Assembly: GCA_040218445.1 (NCBI GenBank)
Contig: JAVJRK010000009.1
Coordinates: 186,001-250,000, forward strand
DNA length: 64,000 nt
Direction: 5' to 3'
From: UBA1479 sp040218445
GTDB lineage: Bacteria > Pseudomonadota > Alphaproteobacteria > Rhodospirillales > Casp-alpha2
Part shown: positions 31,368 through 39,914 of the stretch, piece by piece
Position numbering within the stretch: the first letter of the stretch is position 1
Layout: every line of letters begins with the position of its first letter
Made by a program: the position numbers and the translations under genes
The notes under the pieces: generated by a model
Told to the model about the DNA's origin: nothing
What the model saw: the letters and a program-made list of their open reading frames with translations, nothing else
The model's database searches: none

Positions 31368-32471
31368 TCATCCGCCTCCGGCCTGCTGCTTCATTTGTTC
31401 AATCGCGGCCTTGCGCGCCTTTTCCTGCTTTTGGATGCCTTCACGCAATGCGCCGATCAGCGCCTTGCCGACCTCACCGCCGTCGCCGGATATTTTCTCG
31501 CGCAGGACGGCGCGCATGGCATCCACATGGGCCTTGACGATTTCCACCTGGGCATCGTCTTCGCGGCAGCCTTCCCGCGTGGAATCGAACAACATCTTGC
31601 CGAACGTCGAAATCAGCGGATACCCGAACGTGCCGCCCTGGCCGCGCAGTTCAAGCGCGACCTGATTGATCTCGACAAACTGCTGGGTCCGGCGCCCTGG
31701 CTCTAACAACGCCTGGGTACACAGATCCGACAAACGCCCCAGATAGTCCTGAGCCCATTTGGTGAAATCCAAGGTCGCCCGTTCCAGTTTTTGTTCCGCC
31801 TGCTCGATCAGAGCCGTCGGCATTTCGCCGCGTTCCAGCGGGTTGAGCTTGCCGCCGGCGCACTTTTCCCGAAGATAATTGGTCGGTTTGAACAGATACA
31901 CGTCGCTGTCCGATTTCGGCGTGGTCATCTTTTCCGCCGAATAGACCACCGTGCAGTCTTCTTCCGACTTTTCCCTGCGGTCGACATCGTCGGGTGGCGG
32001 TTCTTTTCGCCGCCGCCGGTCGGGGCCGAAATAATTTTGGTTCATCACGTACTGGCGAGGAAAATCGATAACTTCCAACAGCTTCTTGTAGACCGATTCA
32101 CCGGAAAACGGTTTGGCCAGAAATTCCGTCGCCCCCAGATCACGGGCAGAATTGACGTAATCCTGATCGGCCGCACCCGACAGCATGATAAACGGCACCA
32201 TGCGGTTCGGCGTTTCCTTGGCCGACCGGCACCAGCGGCATAGCAACAGGCCGTTAATCGGTGCCATCACCAGATCTGCAATGATCAGATCGGGTCCGGG
32301 GCTTCGGCCCTGTTTCATGAGTTTGAGGGATTCGATCGCTTCCTGGCCGTTCTTGCACATGGTAATGCGTTCGAAGCCGAATTGCCGAAGAACGTCTTCC
32401 AATGTGCGGCGAACGAAGGAATTGTCTTCGCAAACCATTATGGAAACGCGGTCGAATTTATAAACCGCCAA
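31368..32471 (-). CDS. Response regulator with Hpt-like C-terminal domain
   Basis: A 367-residue protein. Residues 8-135 form a receiver domain with acidic pocket ED (15-16), phosphorylation site D66 (IIADLVM), S98 (IMLSGA) and K120 (LAKPF). A charged linker (150-190) follows. The C-terminal domain (215-345) is helical and has LRGQGGTFGYPL (275-286), which resembles the HxLKG...G core of histidine phosphotransfer domains but carries L273 where the histidine should be. TTG 32471 is used because AAGGGG lies 9 bases upstream. Gene stands alone. Confidence 0.78.
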   Translation of the reverse strand: MAVYKFDRVSIMVCEDNSFVRRTLEDVLRQFGFERITMCKNGQEAIESLKLMKQGRSPGPDLIIADLVMAPINGLLLCRWCRSAKETPNRMVPFIMLSGAADQDYVNSARDLGATEFLAKPFSGESVYKKLLEVIDFPRQYVMNQNYFGPDRRRRKEPPPDDVDRREKSEEDCTVVYSAEKMTTPKSDSDVYLFKPTNYLREKCAGGKLNPLERGEMPTALIEQAEQKLERATLDFTKWAQDYLGRLSDLCTQALLEPGRRTQQFVEINQVALELRGQGGTFGYPLISTFGKMLFDSTREGCREDDAQVEIVKAHVDAMRAVLREKISGDGGEVGKALIGALREGIQKQEKARKAAIEQMKQQAGGG

Positions 32472-32653
32472 TTATTTTAACCCCTTAACTTGAATGTCCT
32501 CGCAATCATACATGGGTAAGCGCAAATTTGAATACTTCATAGGCCATATTATGCCGAGGCCTTATCCCCGCTTTTCAACCACTTGCCGCAGCAGAACGAG
32601 ATACTTATGGTGCCCGCACATCTGATATCTCCACTTTCCAAGGATTGCCCAGC

Positions 32654-32896
32654 ATGAGTGAAATTGGCGGCGCCGCGTCGGAGCGCCTGAAAGCCTTGAT
32701 TGAACGGATCGAACGTCTTGAAGAAGAAAAGGCGGCCTTGGCCGAGGACATCAAGGAAGTCTATTCCGAGGCCAAATCGGCCGGTTTCGATGTCAAGATC
32801 ATGCGCCAGCTCATCCGCCTGAGAAAGATGGACCCCAGCGACCGCAACGAGATGGAAGAAGTTCTGACCATCTACATGCGCGCATTGGGTATGTAG
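32654..32896 (+). CDS. gapR: GapR (DUF2312) nucleoid protein
   Basis: An 80-residue helical protein with the DUF2312 pattern: ASERLKALIERIERLEEEK, then DIKEVYSEAKSAGFD and IRLRKMDPSDRNE. GapR of Caulobacter clamps overtwisted DNA ahead of replication and transcription. ATG 32654 follows AAGGA. The protein is near-universal in Alphaproteobacteria and supports the taxonomic reading. Confidence 0.93.
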   Translation: MSEIGGAASERLKALIERIERLEEEKAALAEDIKEVYSEAKSAGFDVKIMRQLIRLRKMDPSDRNEMEEVLTIYMRALGM

Positions 32897-32899
32897 GCT

Positions 32900-34276
32900 T
32901 CATCCGCCGCGCGTCAGAACCGCCACACATTCCAGATGATGGGAATAGGGAAATTGGTCGACGGGCTGGATCGGGCCGCATGCAAATCCGCCGTCCGTCA
33001 GCACCCGCACATCCCGGGCAAACGTCTGCGGATTGCATGACACCATCACCACCCGGTGAATACCGGGCGCCTGCACGATCTGTTCGACCTGACGCAAGGC
33101 ACCGGCCCGGGGCGGATCCAGCACGACCGTATCGAAGTCCTTTAATTCACCCGGCAGCAGCGGCCGTGCGGCCAGATCGCGGGTTTCCACGTGGATACGC
33201 CCGCCCAAACCCGATCGCCCGGCCCCGGTGCTGAGTGCGCGCGCCAGGGCATCATCACCATCGACGGCATGGACCCGGCACAGCCCGGCCAACGCCAGGG
33301 TAAAGGTTCCCGCCCCGGCGTAAAGTTCGGCGATCTGCGCTGCACCGGCGGCACCGGCCACCACGGCATCGCGAAGGATCGTTTCGCCCGCCGCCGTGGG
33401 CTGCATGAAGCCGCCCGGCGGAATATCGACCGATGCGCTGCCGTATGCGGCGGAAACCGGCGCCAGTTTCGCAACGGGCTCCACCAAACCCGATTTATCA
33501 CGCCAGGAAATGCGCCCGACCGCCGCCGTCCGGGCGAACTCGGCCAGGGCTTCACGCGCCGCCAGATCAGGTTCCCGGTCCCGTTCGATGACAAGATCCA
33601 AGGCCGGGCCATCGGCACCGACCACCTGGGCAAGGGCAAAACGGGCCCGCTCGCCGGGCGCCAGCATGGCAGCCGCCAAATTCCGCAGTGCCGGAATAAG
33701 AGCATTCAAGCCAGGCAGCAGCAGCGGACAGCTGTCGATGTCCGCAATTCGGCTGCCGCGCCGTTCGGCGAACCCGACGACAACGCCCCCGCTGCCATGT
33801 TCAGCCTGGAAGGTCACACGGCGGCGGTCGTCCCGGGGCACGGACGCAATACCCCGGACCTCGACGTCGAGCCCGCGGCGGGCCAAGGCCGTGATCAAAA
33901 TATCGCGTTTCCAGGCCGTGTAATCGGCCTCGGTCAAATGCTGGACGGAACACCCGCCGCAGGTCTGGAAATGGCGGCAGAAAGGTTCTGACCGGGGAGC
34001 TTGATTGGCCAGCGATACGACGCGGGCTTCAAAGCCGTCCCCCCGGGCCGGGCCGATCAACACATCGGCCTCGTCACCCGGCACGGTGAAGGGAATGAAC
34101 AGGCGCCTGCCGTCATCGGTTTGCGCCACACCATCGCCTTGGGCGGCAAGTGCCGTGACGGTAACGCGTGCCGGTTCCTTGAATGCCTGTGCCCGGGATG
34201 GGCGGCGCCCACCCCGCGGCCGCCCCTTTCCGGAACGTCCGCGCCCGGGCCGGCGGGCGTCAGATTTGCGCGGCAA
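32900..34276 (-). CDS. TrmA/RlmD-family RNA uracil-5 methyltransferase
   Basis: A 458-residue protein. A basic, probably disordered N-terminus (1-34) is followed by a TRAM domain (about 36-90, VTVTALAAQGDGVAQ), an Fe-S cluster site (CRHFQTCGGC at about 100-109 plus DSCPLL), and a SAM-dependent methyltransferase domain with ELYAGAGTFTL, VVLDPPRAG and the catalytic cysteine in VSCNP. It methylates uracil C5 in rRNA or tRNA; which base cannot be told. It overlaps the upstream lipoprotein gene by 17 bases as the last gene of the operon. Confidence 0.88.
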   Translation of the reverse strand: MPRKSDARRPGRGRSGKGRPRGGRRPSRAQAFKEPARVTVTALAAQGDGVAQTDDGRRLFIPFTVPGDEADVLIGPARGDGFEARVVSLANQAPRSEPFCRHFQTCGGCSVQHLTEADYTAWKRDILITALARRGLDVEVRGIASVPRDDRRRVTFQAEHGSGGVVVGFAERRGSRIADIDSCPLLLPGLNALIPALRNLAAAMLAPGERARFALAQVVGADGPALDLVIERDREPDLAAREALAEFARTAAVGRISWRDKSGLVEPVAKLAPVSAAYGSASVDIPPGGFMQPTAAGETILRDAVVAGAAGAAQIAELYAGAGTFTLALAGLCRVHAVDGDDALARALSTGAGRSGLGGRIHVETRDLAARPLLPGELKDFDTVVLDPPRAGALRQVEQIVQAPGIHRVVMVSCNPQTFARDVRVLTDGGFACGPIQPVDQFPYSHHLECVAVLTRGG

Positions 34277-34853
34277 TGTCGTCCACGAAGGCCTGGAATA
34301 TGTCGCGGGCGGACGCGCTGAATCCCTTGACCAGGGATGTCAAACCATCGTCCTTGGGCGTGAAATCACGGGTATAGGTCTTGGCGACAAGAACCTTCCC
34401 GTCTGTAATCCGCCGCAAAACAAGATTGATCTCGATCGTGCCGGCGTTGGAGCCGCCGATCACCCGTTCCAGTTTTTCGACCCTGCCGGTGATGGCGTAA
34501 TCGGGCCGCGCCCGCATTTCAGGGGTCATGACCTTGTCCGCGATCCCGGCGGATTTCAGGTACCCGGCCAGTTCGGCCTGTAACAGAATGCCCGGCGGCT
34601 CGTTCCAGAAATGATAGTGATAGGCCTTCAACTGGTGCGGGTTATCGTGATTGCGGTAAACGATGGACCGCTGCGTCAATTCCCCCGCGGCAAGCAGGCG
34701 GTCGACTTCAAGCACCCCCGGCAGCACCTTCTTGGCCGCCCCCTCAGGCGCCGAGACCTCCAGACGGTAAAAATGGTTTTCAGGCACGGTCGCATTGCCG
34801 CCGCAGGCCGCCAGCACGGTGACAACCGCAAGAACGGAAAGTCGTTTGATCAT
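34260..34853 (-). CDS. PqiC/Mla-associated outer-membrane lipoprotein
   Basis: A 197-residue lipoprotein of the ABC-type transport auxiliary family (PqiC-like). It has a lipobox LAAC near residue 17, then FYRLEV, SIVYRNHDNPHQLKAYHYH and a helical-beta domain. Such proteins tether MCE systems to the outer membrane. ATG 34853 starts the signal directly; ATG 34865, overlapping the mlaD stop, would add four residues. It takes the position usually held by mlaC-type genes. Confidence 0.8.
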   Translation of the reverse strand: MIKRLSVLAVVTVLAACGGNATVPENHFYRLEVSAPEGAAKKVLPGVLEVDRLLAAGELTQRSIVYRNHDNPHQLKAYHYHFWNEPPGILLQAELAGYLKSAGIADKVMTPEMRARPDYAITGRVEKLERVIGGSNAGTIEINLVLRRITDGKVLVAKTYTRDFTPKDDGLTSLVKGFSASARDIFQAFVDDIAAQI

Positions 34854-34861
34854 ACCTACCC

Positions 34862-35860
34862 TCATTTGACCTGAACCTCATCCGTGACCGGCTTGCTGTT
34901 CAGCAACAGACCCGGGCTTTGCCTGATCTGGCGCGAGAATTCCAGCATATTGCGCGACATGCCTTCCAGGTTTTCGTTGATGGCGTCGATCCGCCGAGCA
35001 ACGCTTTCGACCACATAGCGCGCATCGCTGATCGAGCGTCTTAGGTCACCGTCATTTTCCGTGACCATTTCGTTCATGGAGGCCATCAGCTTTTCACCAT
35101 TGACCATCGCCGCACGTGCATCCTTGGTGGCACCGTTCAGATTGGCGACGGTTTCTTCAAGCAGCCGGCGGTTTTCCGGCGTGGCAACGGATTTAAGCTC
35201 GCCGCTGAACGCCTTAACGTCCGCCGCGATCAGCTCCATGTTGTCGATCACGACGGGAATCCGCGTGCTGACATCGGCCACCAGCAACGACGCATCGTTG
35301 ATCAACAGCTTCATATCGTTGACCAGGACCTCACCGTCGTTTTCCAGCATCCGATTGACGCTCATAACGGCTTTATCCACGTTGGCAAGCAACGGCGCGA
35401 TGCTGCCGTCGGCCAGTCCGCCCAGCTTTTCCGCGACCGAAGACACGACCGCGAAAAGATCGCCGCCTTCGACGGATGTGACCTCGGCCCCCGGGGTCAG
35501 CGCATCGGGGCTGGCACCTGCCGCAATGCTTAACGTAACCGCGGCCAAAAGGCCCGGTGCCGCGATGGCGACGCGGCTGTCCTTGGGGATTTTCCAGCCC
35601 TCGTTGACTTCGAAATCGACACGGAACCGCATGCCGCCCTTGGACGGTTCCGGCGTCACCGTTTCGACCTGCCCGATGGGATAGCCTTCATAGACGACCT
35701 GCGTGCCGAACTTCACGCCGGTCACATTCGAATAATAGGCGTGGTAGGCATCCGTGGCGCCGGTCCGCCCGGTCAGCACCGAAAGGGCGACCAGCAGGCC
35801 CGCCGCCATGGCCAGCACGAAGGTTCCGACCAACAGGTAATTTATCTTGTTGCTTCTCAC
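34862..35860 (-). CDS. mlaD: MlaD-like MCE-domain protein
   Basis: A 332-residue protein. One N-terminal transmembrane anchor (YLLVGTFVLAMAAGLLVALS) is followed by an MCE domain (about 38-125, with SNVTGVKFGTQVVYEGYPIG) and a long helical tail (140-310) rich in V/L/D heptads, which probably forms the periplasmic tunnel. It binds phospholipid for transport between membranes. It lies between the ATPase and the lipoprotein genes. Confidence 0.88.
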   Translation of the reverse strand: MRSNKINYLLVGTFVLAMAAGLLVALSVLTGRTGATDAYHAYYSNVTGVKFGTQVVYEGYPIGQVETVTPEPSKGGMRFRVDFEVNEGWKIPKDSRVAIAAPGLLAAVTLSIAAGASPDALTPGAEVTSVEGGDLFAVVSSVAEKLGGLADGSIAPLLANVDKAVMSVNRMLENDGEVLVNDMKLLINDASLLVADVSTRIPVVIDNMELIAADVKAFSGELKSVATPENRRLLEETVANLNGATKDARAAMVNGEKLMASMNEMVTENDGDLRRSISDARYVVESVARRIDAINENLEGMSRNMLEFSRQIRQSPGLLLNSKPVTDEVQVK

Positions 35861-35898
35861 GTCATCGTTCTCACGTCTTGGCGTTTACGTCATGCCCC

Positions 35899-36729
35899 TT
35901 ACAAGGGCCTGTACGCGGGCTCTTCGCCCGTCAGTCGGTTCAGGTAGGCGTCCGCGTCCATGTTGTCGTCTTCGGCCACCCGGTTCAAAAGGTTCTGAAT
36001 GCGCTGTGACGGATCGGCGCGGAGTTCGTCCGGCGTGCCGATAAACAGGATCTCGCCACGATCCAAAACCGTAATGCGGTCGGCAATCTTGAAGGCGCTT
36101 TCCAATTCATGGGTCACGACCACGACCGTCATGCCCAGCGCTTCGCGCAACAGCAAAATCAAATCATCCAACTGCGAGGCCACGACCGGGTCCAGGCCCG
36201 CCGACGGCTCGTCACAGAACAAAATCTTGGGGTCCATGACGATGGCCCGCGCGAAGGCCGCGCGCTTGATCATCCCACCCGACAGTTCCGACGGCATCAG
36301 GGCTTCGAACCCGCCCAGTTCGACGACCTCCAGCTTCATGCGCGCCATGATTTCCATTGTCTTGCGATCCAGCCCCGTATGCTCGAACAGCGGCAGCATG
36401 ACGTTTTCGCCCACGGTCATGGACGAAAACAAGGCCCCGCCCTGGAACGCCACGCCCAGCTTCTGGCGCAGTTCCACCAGTTCCACGCCCGAAAGCTCGT
36501 CGATGTCTTCGCCCAGGATACGCATGGTGCCCGAAGTATGGTGCTCCAAGGCCATGAGATGGCGCAGCAGGGTCGATTTGCCCGAACCGGACCCGCCCAT
36601 GATGACCATGATCTCATCGGCCCGCACATCCATGGAAATGCCCTTCAGGATCATGCGGTCGCCGTAATGGGTGACCAGATCGCGGACCTCGATCACGTTG
36701 CGGGGGGGTGTTTGGACGGTTTCGTTCAT
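35899..36729 (-). CDS. mlaF: MlaF-like ABC ATPase
   Basis: A 276-residue ABC ATPase with Walker A GGSGSGKST, the signature ELSGGMIKR and Walker B ILFCDEPSAGLDP, then the switch histidine in VVVTHEL. ATG 36729 is chosen over a longer frame. It powers the MCE lipid transporter with MlaE upstream and MlaD downstream. Confidence 0.9.
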   Translation of the reverse strand: MNETVQTPPRNVIEVRDLVTHYGDRMILKGISMDVRADEIMVIMGGSGSGKSTLLRHLMALEHHTSGTMRILGEDIDELSGVELVELRQKLGVAFQGGALFSSMTVGENVMLPLFEHTGLDRKTMEIMARMKLEVVELGGFEALMPSELSGGMIKRAAFARAIVMDPKILFCDEPSAGLDPVVASQLDDLILLLREALGMTVVVVTHELESAFKIADRITVLDRGEILFIGTPDELRADPSQRIQNLLNRVAEDDNMDADAYLNRLTGEEPAYRPL

Positions 36730-36739
36730 ATCCGGCCCC

Positions 36740-37555
36740 CTACCGCGTGACCACGAAGGCGAACAGCATGTCCGTGACGATGATCGCGGAAATGGATTGC
36801 ACCACGGCCCGCGTCGTCGCCTTGCCGACACCTTCGGCACCGCCCTGGACCGAGGCCCCGTTGACCACCCCGATGACGGCGATCAGGATCGAAAAAATCA
36901 CGCTTTTGCCAAGGCCGTGCATCAGGTCGTCGACGCTGAGCAGGTCGATGGTCTGATCCATGTAGGCGGCAAGCGAGATGCCGAGGTCCAGGTTCACATA
37001 GACCCCGGCGAAGAACAGGCCGACGAAATCGGAAAACAACGTCAGCGCCGGAACCATGATCAGCATGGCCACCATGGCAGGGACGACCAAAAAGCGCACC
37101 GGATTGATCCCCATGACATAAAGGGCGTCCACTTCCTGATTGATCTTCATCGTCCCGATGCGCGCGGCCAGGGCCGAGCCGGACCGTCCGGCAATGACGA
37201 TGCCGGTGATCAGGGGTGCGAATTCGCGCACCACGGAAAAGGAAATCCCCACCGTCACGCGGCTTTCGGCACCGAAAATGCGCAGCGTATGGATACCTTG
37301 GATGGCCAGCATCATGCCGATGGTGGCCGCCAGAAGCGCAATGATCGGTACGGCCTGGATGCCGATCGCCATGCATTGCTCGGCGATCGCCCCCAGGCGC
37401 ACGGTCTGTTTTTCCCGGCGCCCGAAGATCAGCCAGTAAAAGCTTTCCAGGACCATCATCGCGCCCAGGCCGATTTCCTCGACACCCGCGACGGCCGCAC
37501 GGCCGATTTTCTCGGTCATGGCGATGATCGGGTGTCTGGTATCCGTTGGGGTCAC
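36740..37555 (-). CDS. mlaE: MlaE-like permease
   Basis: A 271-residue membrane protein of the MlaE/YrbE family. Motifs: VREFAPLITGIVIAGRSGSA, GTMKINQEVDALYVMGINP (the coupling region) and five to six spans. GTG 37555 is used; an ATG twelve codons in is an alternative. It lies 10 bases before mlaF and 35 bases after a STAS gene. Confidence 0.9.
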   Translation of the reverse strand: MTPTDTRHPIIAMTEKIGRAAVAGVEEIGLGAMMVLESFYWLIFGRREKQTVRLGAIAEQCMAIGIQAVPIIALLAATIGMMLAIQGIHTLRIFGAESRVTVGISFSVVREFAPLITGIVIAGRSGSALAARIGTMKINQEVDALYVMGINPVRFLVVPAMVAMLIMVPALTLFSDFVGLFFAGVYVNLDLGISLAAYMDQTIDLLSVDDLMHGLGKSVIFSILIAVIGVVNGASVQGGAEGVGKATTRAVVQSISAIIVTDMLFAFVVTR

Positions 37556-37590
37556 GTGGGAGCCTCCGGCAGCCTGGTTGGATAAGCCCC

Positions 37591-37911
37591 TTAAAGGGCG
37601 TCGTTCACGCTGTCGTGGATGGTGAATACGGCATCCAGGCGGGCAAGCTTGAGGACCCGAAGCGCCCCTTCACTGACCGCGGCCAGGGCCAGATTCTGCC
37701 CGCCCTTCTTGGCCCCTTGCAGGGCCTCGACCAACGACGCCACGCCGGATGAATCGATATATCCGACGCTCGACAGATCAACAACCACCGGCTTGCCTTG
37801 GCTCACCGCGGCAAGCAAGGCCTCGCGCGCCGCCGGTGATGTCTGTAGATCAACGTCGCCTTCGAAGGCGACCACGACCGATCCGCCCTCGTCTCTTGTT
37901 TCGTGTTTCAT
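37591..37911 (-). CDS. STAS-domain protein (MlaB or anti-sigma antagonist)
   Basis: A 106-residue STAS protein: DVDLQTSPAAREALL, VVVDLSSVGYIDSSGVASL and a final helix. The serine pair in DSSG is the phosphorylation site of SpoIIAA/RsbV-type antagonists. It stands between a phosphatase-kinase fusion (upstream, 11 bases away) and mlaE (downstream). It could act as MlaB of the transporter, as antagonist in partner switching, or as a link between them. ATG 37911 follows GAGGGGA. Confidence 0.85.
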   Translation of the reverse strand: MKHETRDEGGSVVVAFEGDVDLQTSPAAREALLAAVSQGKPVVVDLSSVGYIDSSGVASLVEALQGAKKGGQNLALAAVSEGALRVLKLARLDAVFTIHDSVNDAL

Positions 37912-37922
37912 TACCAGTCCCC

Positions 37923-39695
37923 TCAAGAAGCATCAGATTTCTTCTGAAGCCGCTTACGTAGTTGTAACAGATTACCCACCCCGGCGGGAGGCGTCACGAA
38001 TTGAACGTCATCCATGACTTCACGGATCAAATGAACCCCCAGACCGCCGGGACGGATATCGTCCAAATCCCGGCCTTTTATGGTATCGAGCACGACCGGG
38101 GCTGCAAAATCCTGCACTTCAACGACGAAATCCTCGCCGTCACGCCGAAGTTCGACCGCGATCTCTCCGTCGTCGCGCCCGCCGTAGGCATGGCGCACCA
38201 CGTTCTGGCAGGCTTCGTCGACCGCCAGGATCACTTCTTCGGTCATTTCATGTTCGCAGGACAGATAATCGAGCGCCGCGCGCACGGCATGGCGGATCAC
38301 GCGCAGCCGGTCCGCCCGGGCCGGCAGGCGCATGGACATGATGGCTTCCGATGTGCCGTCGGCCACGGCCGCTTCGGCCAACGCCGCCGGCCGGACCGTC
38401 CCCGGGTCGATCACGCCCAGCAGCGTCACGTCGTCACGCATGCCCTGCTCGCCTGGCCGGATCGCCCCGACCACGGCATCCAGACGTTCCCGCAGCCCGC
38501 TTGTCCGCGTTTCCAGTAAAATCCGTTTGACCCCGTCGACTTCAAGTTCCGTGCCCGCATCGTCGATGTAGCCTTCGGTCACCCCGTCCGTGAAAACCCA
38601 CAGACTGCCGCCGCCAAGTTCGATCACGGTTTCCGGATAGCCTTCCTTGGTCGGCGGATCGGCAAGAATGCCAAGGGGCGGGCCTTCGGCCTCGAACGCC
38701 TGAAATTCACCATCGGCGGTCAGCAATAACGGCGGTTCATGTCCCGCGTTGGCGAGCGTCACATGGCCGGTCCTGGGGTCGAAAATCCCGCCGACCATGG
38801 TGACGAACATGCCGCGCGCGGCGGTTTCGCAGATCTCCTTGTTGACCAGGGCCAGCAGACGCCCCGGCGACAGAATGGCCTTGCCCAGGCAACGGTACAG
38901 GCTGGCCGTCTTGGCCATCAGCAGGGCCGCATTCATGCCCTTGCCGGAAACATCACCCAAGCAGAAGCAGATGCGTCCGTCTTCCAGCGGGAAATGATCG
39001 AAAAAATCCCCCGAAACCTCGCGCGCCGGCTGGTTGACGCCGGCGATCAAGGCATTGTCGTCATCAACATGGGGGAGCAGCGAGCTTTGGATTTCGCGTG
39101 CCAGTTCCAATTCGCGCTTGATGCGTTCCTGTTCGAACAACGCATCGGCCTGACGCGCGTTCAGGATCGCCAGCGCCGCCGAAGCCGCCAGCGCTTCCAG
39201 AAAATGCAGATCGTCCGGGTTGAACAGCCCGTCGCCGCCCCGCTTGTTGATAAGCTCGATGGCGCCGATGCGCTCGTCCTTCACGGTCAGGGGCGCGCAG
39301 AGGATCGATTTCGTCGTATATCCGGTTTTTTCATCGACCCCGCCGAAGAAACTGGGATCCTTGGAGACATCACGGACGATTTCCCCCAGATTATTCTGCA
39401 CGCAGCGTCCGACGATGCCCTTATCGGCGGCGATCACCAGACCGGTGATTTCGGTTGCCCCGACACAGGCCTGACAGGTCAGGTTTTCCTGCGCATCGTC
39501 CAACAGAAACAGGGCCCCACCCTCGGCATCGACCGAATCGGTGATGTGCTGGACGGCGTTGAGAAGCGCCGCGTCCAGGTCCCGATTGGCCGCGAAATCC
39601 TGGGACATTTCCGCCAGAAGTTCCAGATTGGCCTGAAACCGGCGGGCATCCTCGGTCGCGGTTTCACTGACGTTGATAGCGGGTGCATTAGACAT
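37923..39695 (-). CDS. GAF-PP2C phosphatase fused to anti-sigma-type kinase
   Basis: A 590-residue signalling protein. Residues 15-185 are a GAF sensor (NLELLAEMSQDF, APLTVKDERIGAIEL). Residues 205-415 are a SpoIIE/RsbU-type PP2C phosphatase (REIQSSLLPH, VSGDFFD, LGDVSGKGMNAALLMAK, FTDGVTEG, RDDVTLLG). Residues 450-580 are a RsbW-type HATPase (VILAVDEACQNVVRHAY as N box, GGLGVHLIREVMD as G box). Phosphatase and kinase of a partner-switching cycle are thus on one chain, with their likely STAS substrate encoded next. First gene of the mla operon. Confidence 0.87.
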   Translation of the reverse strand: MSNAPAINVSETATEDARRFQANLELLAEMSQDFAANRDLDAALLNAVQHITDSVDAEGGALFLLDDAQENLTCQACVGATEITGLVIAADKGIVGRCVQNNLGEIVRDVSKDPSFFGGVDEKTGYTTKSILCAPLTVKDERIGAIELINKRGGDGLFNPDDLHFLEALAASAALAILNARQADALFEQERIKRELELAREIQSSLLPHVDDDNALIAGVNQPAREVSGDFFDHFPLEDGRICFCLGDVSGKGMNAALLMAKTASLYRCLGKAILSPGRLLALVNKEICETAARGMFVTMVGGIFDPRTGHVTLANAGHEPPLLLTADGEFQAFEAEGPPLGILADPPTKEGYPETVIELGGGSLWVFTDGVTEGYIDDAGTELEVDGVKRILLETRTSGLRERLDAVVGAIRPGEQGMRDDVTLLGVIDPGTVRPAALAEAAVADGTSEAIMSMRLPARADRLRVIRHAVRAALDYLSCEHEMTEEVILAVDEACQNVVRHAYGGRDDGEIAVELRRDGEDFVVEVQDFAAPVVLDTIKGRDLDDIRPGGLGVHLIREVMDDVQFVTPPAGVGNLLQLRKRLQKKSDAS

Positions 39696-39914
39696 GCCGG
39701 AACTATGCCCGGAAGCCGTCTGGAATTCGACAATAAATAGAAGGGGTTTGGGACAAGATCGGATCACCTTGCCGGGGCCGGCAGATGTGAAGTTTTGGTT
39801 TCAAGCCTCGATTCGCGTGGACATTACTTCCACATTTCTCAAAATACCGACGAATTTGAACGCATTTGACCGTCCATGCCTCCGTATCGAGGGGCGCCAT
39901 CCAGCGGAAAAGAT

